DNA from: an uncultured Aquimarina sp.
Lineage (GTDB): Bacteria; Bacteroidota; Bacteroidia; Flavobacteriales; Flavobacteriaceae
Direction: 5' to 3'
DNA: 64,000 nucleotides
Assembly: GCA_947503835.1 (NCBI GenBank)
Contig: CANNFM010000019.1
Coordinates: 20,559-84,558, forward strand
Of the stretch, positions 62,423-64,000 are shown piece after piece. A program made the position numbers and the translations under genes. The stretch's first letter is position 1; each line of letters begins with the position of its first letter. Under the pieces are notes generated by a model. That model ran no database searches, had not been told where the DNA came from, and saw only the letters and a list, made by a program, of their open reading frames with translations.

Positions 62423-62590
62423 TACAACGTTTCTTGTATGTGTCGTAGCAGGGCAAAATGTTACCCTGATTTCGACAAAAACTACGCATTGGTTGCTAAC
62501 TTATCCTTTTTGCAAGCATTGCGCCTTACCAAAAATACAACAACCATTCGATTCATCACATGGCTGCTATGACATCATATATCGTGTTGT
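62423..62590 (-). repeat. attC-like inverted repeat 10
   Basis: ACAAC (62423) then GTTTC then TTGTATGTGTCGTAGCAG. The other end on the opposite strand gives ACAAC, ACG, ATATATGATGTCATAGCAG. It shares the inner segment GCAAAATGTTACCC with repeat 8. Confidence 0.77.
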
Positions 62591-62600
62591 ATGCTGTTTA

Positions 62601-63110
62601 TTAGTTTATATTTAGGCGTTTGTTCATTTTCTTTAGATGATTTTTGCTGTAAAGTTTGCTGCTCACAATCCAATATATAATTCCTCCAAACAGAACCGCT
62701 ACAAGTACGGAAATCCAGCTAATTCCTTGCCAATAAAACAATCCGGCAAGAATTGTTAAAAGGATTATCTCGAAAATGTATTTTTCCTTCTCCTCATTTC
62801 TTCTTTGGAGAATCATTTTATTTCCTTTTCCTTTTTTAATCCGTTCCAACACTTTCTTCGTTAATTTGTCAATACTGTAATATTTGTCCAAATCCGAATA
62901 AGAGAAACAGATTCCAAATTCCAATTCAAGTTTATCCATAAACCTGTAGTACTTTCTTACACCTCTAAATGAATTTTTAATTGTATTCTTTTTATGTGCT
63001 GGATGGGTTAAGAAGTCCATGAAATGACTTTCGTTAAAATCAGCTGAAGGATTACTTTTTTGAGATGTAAAAACCTCAAGTATTTTATCTTTAACTTCTT
63101 GTTCAGTCAT
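62601..63110 (-). CDS. Hypothetical protein with two membrane helices
   Basis: This 169-aa protein has a helical N-terminal part (about residues 1-100) with DKILEVFTSQKSNPSADFNE and RKYYRFMDKLELEFGI. Two membrane helices follow at about 108-128 and 131-150, then a basic C-terminal tail. No family is recognised. It lies between attC-like repeats 10 and 11 in the cassette array. Confidence 0.7.
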   Translation of the reverse strand: MTEQEVKDKILEVFTSQKSNPSADFNESHFMDFLTHPAHKKNTIKNSFRGVRKYYRFMDKLELEFGICFSYSDLDKYYSIDKLTKKVLERIKKGKGNKMILQRRNEEKEKYIFEIILLTILAGLFYWQGISWISVLVAVLFGGIIYWIVSSKLYSKNHLKKMNKRLNIN

Positions 63111-63126
63111 TTTAGTTTGATTGCAT

Positions 63127-63316
63127 ACAACGTTTAGTATATAGCAAGTAGGGCAGTAGAAAGCAATAAACTTTCGAGTTTGCTCTGAACCAAAACGTTG
63201 TATTTTGTTTTTATCTTATTCATATTAAAAGCCAAATCAACGATTTGGCGTTGTTTGTAAATAGCGCTGAACTTTCTAAAACCACCGAATGCTCTATTTG
63301 CTATATACCGTGTTGT
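63127..63316 (-). repeat. attC-like inverted repeat 11 (long type)
   Basis: ACAAC (63127) then GTTTA then GTATATAGCAAGTAGGGC. The other end on the opposite strand gives ACAAC, ACG, GTATATAGCAAATAGAGC. It is the best preserved long copy, with an 18-bp stem of only two mismatches. The centre has GCCAAATC pairing with GATTTGGC. Confidence 0.8.
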
Positions 63317-63323
63317 AGTTCGT

Positions 63324-63863
63324 TTACTTTTTTACGAATCCTATTAATTCCCCGTCTAATTTTTCTTTCCAACCAACCCCATCCTTGGGATTCTTTTCAT
63401 GGATTTGCAACCACAAAGTATCAGTCAATTGACTTAGTCTAATTTCCTTTTTCGTTTCCATTATTCCACCATTGGTCCTGTCCATGCTGCCGAATAAAAC
63501 TGGACTTAAGCTAAAAAGAAAAGTGCCCTCGTTAGATTTGTCAAATTCAAATACAATATTGTATCCGTTTCGTTTTTCAAGCTTTGTATTTAGACAATTA
63601 TCCGAGTTATAGAACCATTGTGTCTCAACCCATACCTCCTTAAAAGTTATTTTTTCATCATGATTTTTTAAATCAACCTCTTTTTTCAATGGTTCATAGT
63701 CCATCAGATAAAATCCATTCTGTTGAGATTGTTCTTTTGTATTTGAAGTCTGAGTGCAATTTTTGCATTTCACACCCACTTCACATAAAAAGTTCATGAC
63801 GTAATAAGTTCCAACACCTAAAACTCCAAGGACAATGAATACTATGATTAGCTTCTTTTTCAT
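63324..63863 (-). CDS. Exported or membrane-anchored hypothetical protein
   Basis: This 179-aa protein has an N-terminal hydrophobic segment (LIIVFIVLGVLGVGTYYVM) and cysteines just after it (FLCEVGVKCKNCTQ). The rest is mixed alpha/beta with KITFKEVWVETQWFY and IVFEFDKSNEGTFLFSLSPV. No family is recognised. It is flanked by attC-like repeats 11 and 12. Confidence 0.68.
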   Translation of the reverse strand: MKKKLIIVFIVLGVLGVGTYYVMNFLCEVGVKCKNCTQTSNTKEQSQQNGFYLMDYEPLKKEVDLKNHDEKITFKEVWVETQWFYNSDNCLNTKLEKRNGYNIVFEFDKSNEGTFLFSLSPVLFGSMDRTNGGIMETKKEIRLSQLTDTLWLQIHEKNPKDGVGWKEKLDGELIGFVKK

Positions 63864-63871
63864 AATGAACT

Positions 63872-63937
63872 ACAACGTCGCATGTATGAATCGTTGTGGC
63901 GGAGCCACTATGATTTATACATCTTGTGCTTGTTGCA
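63872..63937 (-). repeat. attC-like inverted repeat 12
   Basis: ACAAC (63872) then GTCGC then ATGTATGAATCGTTGTGGC. The far end on the opposite strand gives ACAAG, ATGTATAAATCATAGTGGC. It is close to the window's right edge, so the array may continue beyond it. Confidence 0.66.
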
Positions 63938-64000
63938 CAAGTTAGCAAAAAATTAATATTGAGTTGATAGTAATTTTTCATTTTAGAGTTATCTTATGAT

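Noticed and set aside
48157..63937. A complete integron
   Set aside because: No integrase gene or primary attI site is visible in this window, and the sites lack clear L boxes. I therefore describe attC-like repeats and leave the class open.
63781..63981. 66-aa minus-strand reading frame at the right edge
   Set aside because: It overlaps the end of a better supported gene and attC-like repeat 12, and its composition is unlike a protein.

Overview
The window is AT-rich chromosomal DNA of a Bacteroidota bacterium, most likely a marine member of the Flavobacteriaceae. This rests on secreted proteins with type IX secretion (T9SS) C-terminal tails, GEVED and DUF2911 domains, TonB-receptor biology, TAnnTTTG promoter-like motifs, the order zapA - 6S RNA - rny, and weak Shine-Dalgarno use. 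The genus cannot be fixed from this sequence.

Layout. (1) 0-5.8 kb: cell-envelope genes. A TonB-dependent receptor runs off the left edge and sits in an operon with an M23 peptidase. A probable galactofuranosyltransferase is divergent from UDP-galactopyranose mutase (glf). (2) 5.9-26.5 kb: housekeeping genes, namely a small coiled-coil gene, zapA, a 6S RNA candidate, rny, three tandem paralogues of a small SpoIIAA-like protein, clpC, gyrA, a TPR protein, pheT, two charged helical envelope proteins, a thioredoxin-like lipoprotein, a DUF2911 protein and the pta-ackA acetate operon. (3) 26.6-32.6 kb: secretion-related genes, namely a six-cysteine leader peptide, a large T9SS endonuclease I, and two GEVED proteins that look like a tandem duplication including their promoters. 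(4) 33.3-36.9 kb: a two-gene unit of unusual type. Its first gene is a CD-NTase-like protein with a degenerate active site fused to a SLATT-like two-TM module; its second is a multi-TM protein with a possible AIM24-like C-terminus. (5) 37-47.3 kb: mostly minus-strand accessory metabolic and regulatory genes (HAD, DUF1801, rlmF, GyrI-like, ABM monooxygenase, MDR reductase with divergent HxlR, acyltransferase, serine hydrolase), with a nested palindromic element at 37.4 kb. (6) 47.5-64 kb: a cassette-like array. Small, mostly minus-strand genes (two DinB, AraC, thioredoxin, DUF4440, SRPBCC, SH3, CPBP and hypotheticals) are separated by twelve related imperfect inverted repeats. Each repeat has AAC...GTT ends and most have a 5/3-nt asymmetric internal loop, which resembles integron attC sites. 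A block with AsmA, an NTF2-like gene and LysR interrupts the array. A five-copy, 43-bp tandem hairpin repeat lies near 61 kb.

The two most unusual items are the attC-like array (no integrase is in view) and the CD-NTase/SLATT unit with its membrane partner. No tRNA, rRNA, CRISPR array or recognisable transposase gene was seen.
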